A stretch of 64,000 nt of DNA from Flavobacteriaceae bacterium (lineage in GTDB: Bacteria > Bacteroidota > Bacteroidia > Flavobacteriales > Flavobacteriaceae): assembly GCA_002746415.1 (NCBI GenBank), contig NVXD01000007.1:51922-115921 (forward strand). Direction: 5' to 3'. The notes under the pieces were generated by a model, which saw only the letters and a list, made by a program, of their open reading frames with translations, had not been told where the DNA came from and did not search any database. Shown here one piece after another: positions 61,789 to 64,000 of the stretch (positions are counted from its first letter, which is position 1; each line of letters opens with the position of its first letter). The translations under genes were made by a program, and so were the position numbers.

Positions 61789-62592
61789 ATGAAGTTCCAA
61801 ATGTTATGTTCCGATTTGGACGGAACCTTATTGTCTACAAAAGACGATGTATCCGATTTTACCATTTCTGAAGTTTCTAGAATAAAAGAAGCTATGCAGA
61901 TTGTTTTGGTTTCTGCAAGAATGCCAAAATCCATGACCTATCTACAAGAAAGATTAGGCATAGCACATGAGCCTATTATATGTTATAATGGAGCATTGGT
62001 GCTAGACGGAAAAAAAGAATTATCATCTACTTTCATGGATATTGAATATGTAGAAAAAGTTTATCAATTAGCGGAAAAGCACAATATAAAGCTCGGGTTA
62101 TATTATAATGATGAATGGTATGTGGAAATAGATTCTGAAAGGGTTCAAAAAGAAATAAATTACACACATGCCACCCCGGTGTTTAGAAATACAAAAGACA
62201 CTATAAAAGATTGGAAGCAAAGAGAAATAGGAGCTCATAAAATTATGCTAATGGGAACAAAAGAAGATGCTGATGATATCTTCCCCTTGCTTCAAAAATC
62301 TTTGGGATTATATTTACACTTATATCGCTCCAATGATACTCTCATTGAAGTTGCTCCCATATCCGTTTCCAAACTATCTGCCATAAAATCACTATTACCC
62401 AACAAGGAAGCACTACAAAAGGTCATTGCTTTTGGTGACAATTATAATGATATGGAAATGCTGAAATTTGCAGGTAGTGGAGTTGCTGTTGCAAATGGCA
62501 GAAAAGAACTCAAAGCTATAGCAAATCATGTAACCTTAAAAAATACTGAGCATGGCGTAGCTCATTTTATCAAGGAACATCTTGTAATTTGA
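61789..62592 (+). CDS. Cof-type HAD-IIB phosphatase
   Basis: This 267-residue protein has motif I CSDLDGTLLST, motif II SARMPK, a type C2 cap, and motif IV FGDNYNDMEML. The family dephosphorylates sugar phosphates, PLP or flavin nucleotides. It starts 1 bp after the DUF5916 gene and is followed 33 bp later by a DUF819 transporter gene, implying a three-gene transcript. It is distinct from the paralogue at 3192-3992, which has a different cap sequence and no such partners. Confidence 0.92.
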   Translation: MKFQMLCSDLDGTLLSTKDDVSDFTISEVSRIKEAMQIVLVSARMPKSMTYLQERLGIAHEPIICYNGALVLDGKKELSSTFMDIEYVEKVYQLAEKHNIKLGLYYNDEWYVEIDSERVQKEINYTHATPVFRNTKDTIKDWKQREIGAHKIMLMGTKEDADDIFPLLQKSLGLYLHLYRSNDTLIEVAPISVSKLSAIKSLLPNKEALQKVIAFGDNYNDMEMLKFAGSGVAVANGRKELKAIANHVTLKNTEHGVAHFIKEHLVI

Positions 62593-62625
62593 TTATATTT
62601 GGAAAAGACAGAACTTTTTTATTGA

Positions 62626-63888
62626 ATGAATCAACCTTTTATTACTGATGATACCGTAGTTTTTGGTCTATTGACCCTATGCCTAGGTTTTATTTTTTAT
62701 ACGTCTTCCATCAAAACTGGCTTTTGGAAAAAATTCTATTCCATCGTTCCCGCGGTACTAATGTGCTATTTATTACCTGCTATTTTGACCAGTTTAGGTG
62801 TAATTTCTGATGAAACATCGCAGCTTTATTTTATTGCAAGTCGCTACTTACTGCCAGCAGCTTTAATATTGATGACGTTAAGCATTGATTTAAAAGCGAT
62901 AAAAAATCTTGGCTCCAAAGCCCTAATAATGTTTTTAACAGGTTCCTTTGGCATTATCATAGGGGGACCCATAGCCATATTAATTGTATCTATTTTTTCT
63001 CCAGAAACTGTTGGTGGAAATGATTTTGATGCTATCTGGAGAGGTCTATCTACCATTGCAGGAAGTTGGATTGGCGGTGGAGCAAACCAAGCTGCCATGC
63101 TGGAAATTTTTGAATACAACCCAGATAAATTTGGCGCCATGGTCCTTGTTGATATTGTAGTAGCCAATATATGGATGGCCATTATACTTTTAGGTGTAGG
63201 AAAAACAAAGAGAATAGACAAATGGTTAAAGGCTGATACTTCAAGTATTGAAACCTTAAAAATCAAAGTTTCAGCATTTACAGAAAAAATAACGAGAGTC
63301 CCTACTATTAAAGATTATATGATGATGCTTTTCTTCGCATTTACAGGGGTAGGCATTTCACATTTTTTTGGTGGACTAATCAGTAGCTTTTTAATTAGCA
63401 CTTTTGAAGCTGTTAGTGACAAAGCAAGCTTTTTATCTTTTTTGAGCTCTGGATTCTTTTGGATGGTGGTCTTGGCCACCACAATAGGCATTATACTCTC
63501 TTTTACCAAAGCCAAAAATTATGAAGGAGCAGGGGCTAGTAAAATTGGAGGCATGTTCATCTATATATTGGTTGCCACCATAGGCATGAAAATGGATTTG
63601 GGGAAAGTATTGGAAAACCCAGGTTTAATTGCCATTGGATTTATTTGGATTAGCATACATGCAGGGTTATTGATTTTAATGGCAAAGCTTATAAAAGCGC
63701 CATTTTTCTTTTTAGCAGTGGGTAGTCAGGCTAACGTAGGTGGAGCGGCATCCGCACCAGTAGTTGCTGCTGAATTTCACCCTTCCTTGACCTCAGTTGG
63801 GGTCCTTTTAGCCGTTTTGGGCTATGTAGTTGGAACGGGTGGAGCTTTATTATGTGCTTATCTAATGGAAATTGCCTCCAAAGTTTAG
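62626..63888 (+). CDS. DUF819 membrane protein
   Basis: This 420-residue inner-membrane protein of the DUF819 (YjcL-like) family has about 11 hydrophobic segments. Conserved blocks include GSWIGGGANQAAMLE, VGSQANVGGAASAPVVAAEFHP and GYVVGTGGALLCAYLM. The GGGANQ and SQANVGG repeats resemble transporter discontinuous helices, and the family is suspected to be a carrier. No substrate has been shown. It is third in the DUF5916-HAD-DUF819 run. The remaining 112 bp of the window after it hold no certain gene. Confidence 0.88.
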   Translation: MNQPFITDDTVVFGLLTLCLGFIFYTSSIKTGFWKKFYSIVPAVLMCYLLPAILTSLGVISDETSQLYFIASRYLLPAALILMTLSIDLKAIKNLGSKALIMFLTGSFGIIIGGPIAILIVSIFSPETVGGNDFDAIWRGLSTIAGSWIGGGANQAAMLEIFEYNPDKFGAMVLVDIVVANIWMAIILLGVGKTKRIDKWLKADTSSIETLKIKVSAFTEKITRVPTIKDYMMMLFFAFTGVGISHFFGGLISSFLISTFEAVSDKASFLSFLSSGFFWMVVLATTIGIILSFTKAKNYEGAGASKIGGMFIYILVATIGMKMDLGKVLENPGLIAIGFIWISIHAGLLILMAKLIKAPFFFLAVGSQANVGGAASAPVVAAEFHPSLTSVGVLLAVLGYVVGTGGALLCAYLMEIASKV

Positions 63889-63981
63889 GGTAATCCTTAA
63901 TGAAGTCCATGGAAGCAATTTCTTATCCAACAGATAATAGTATAGCATTAAAAAAATATTGATATTTAGTTTATAGAGTAT

Positions 63982-64000
63982 ATGAAGCAGGAAGAAATCT
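63982..64000 (+). CDS. Possible start of a next gene, cut by the window edge
   Basis: ATG at 63982 opens a frame (MKQEEI) that runs to the window end. Six codons cannot establish a gene; it is noted only because no terminator follows the DUF819 gene. Confidence 0.25.

Noticed and set aside
63894..63962. Short frame after the DUF819 gene beginning near 63901
   Set aside because: About 20 codons, no recognisable sequence and immediately after a gene end; it cannot be supported.

Overview
The window is chromosomal DNA from a member of the Bacteroidota, almost certainly a marine-type Flavobacteriaceae. The evidence is AT-rich sequence, a near absence of strong Shine-Dalgarno sites, recurrent promoters of the Bacteroidota form (TTG about 20 nt before TAnnTTTG), many lipoproteins, and family-specific genes: DUF4295 beside rpmB/rpmG/ftsY, DUF2911, DUF5916, a split transketolase, and a Tgt lacking its zinc cysteines. 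I see no prophage, insertion sequence, CRISPR array or rRNA operon. This is mostly core chromosome with a few accessory patches.

Layout. 1-2.7 kb: the translation operon thrS (5' end outside the window), infC with an ATA start, rpmI, rplT. 2.7-11.2 kb: YjbQ and a Cof-type HAD phosphatase, then a leftward run of tgt, an LptF/LptG permease, an EamA transporter, accA, dnaB and a secreted protein of unclear function. 11.3-16.4 kb: two-subunit transketolase, a small outer-membrane barrel, an FKBP lipoprotein with a calcium-binding tail, an S4 protein, a phosphoribosyltransferase and aroK. 16.5-16.8 kb: tRNA-Lys(TTT) and tRNA-Leu(GAG).

16.9-23.5 kb is the most coherent accessory system. A DapA-type deaminase, a ketoglutarate-semialdehyde-type dehydrogenase, a DUF885 lipoprotein metallopeptidase, a hydroxyproline 2-epimerase and a D-amino-acid oxidoreductase together make a complete trans-4-hydroxy-L-proline to 2-oxoglutarate route, with a surface peptidase inserted in the operon.

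23.5-31.2 kb: a DUF1080 lipoprotein, a tandem TlpA pair in which one copy has lost its first active-site cysteine, aconitase, a MoxR ATPase and two SurA-like periplasmic chaperones. 31.3-36.7 kb: small proteins and three secreted hydrolases, with a 14-copy GTTAGTT heptamer array 9 bp before one start codon, and rimO. 36.6-45.1 kb: housekeeping genes read leftward (DUF2911, ftsY, DUF4295, rpmG, rpmB, cinA, Hpt, FAH-family, exonuclease, a 2-oxoacid dehydrogenase E2, recR). 45.1-54.1 kb: a sodium/solute symporter, a CoA-binding protein, a large TonB-plug-type barrel, FabH, HtpG and an AraC regulator. 54.1-64 kb: SemiSWEET with a sugar-phosphatase-like HAD, DoxX, an uncharacterised two-gene unit, a membrane AraC regulator, a MOSC protein, an S1/P1 nuclease, and a DUF5916-HAD-DUF819 run.

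The observations I rate highest are the ATA start of infC, the hydroxyproline operon with its built-in peptidase, the heptamer array, the zinc-site loss in Tgt, the TlpA copy with a broken CxxC, and an orphan terminator at 47.25 kb that may end an unannotated small RNA.
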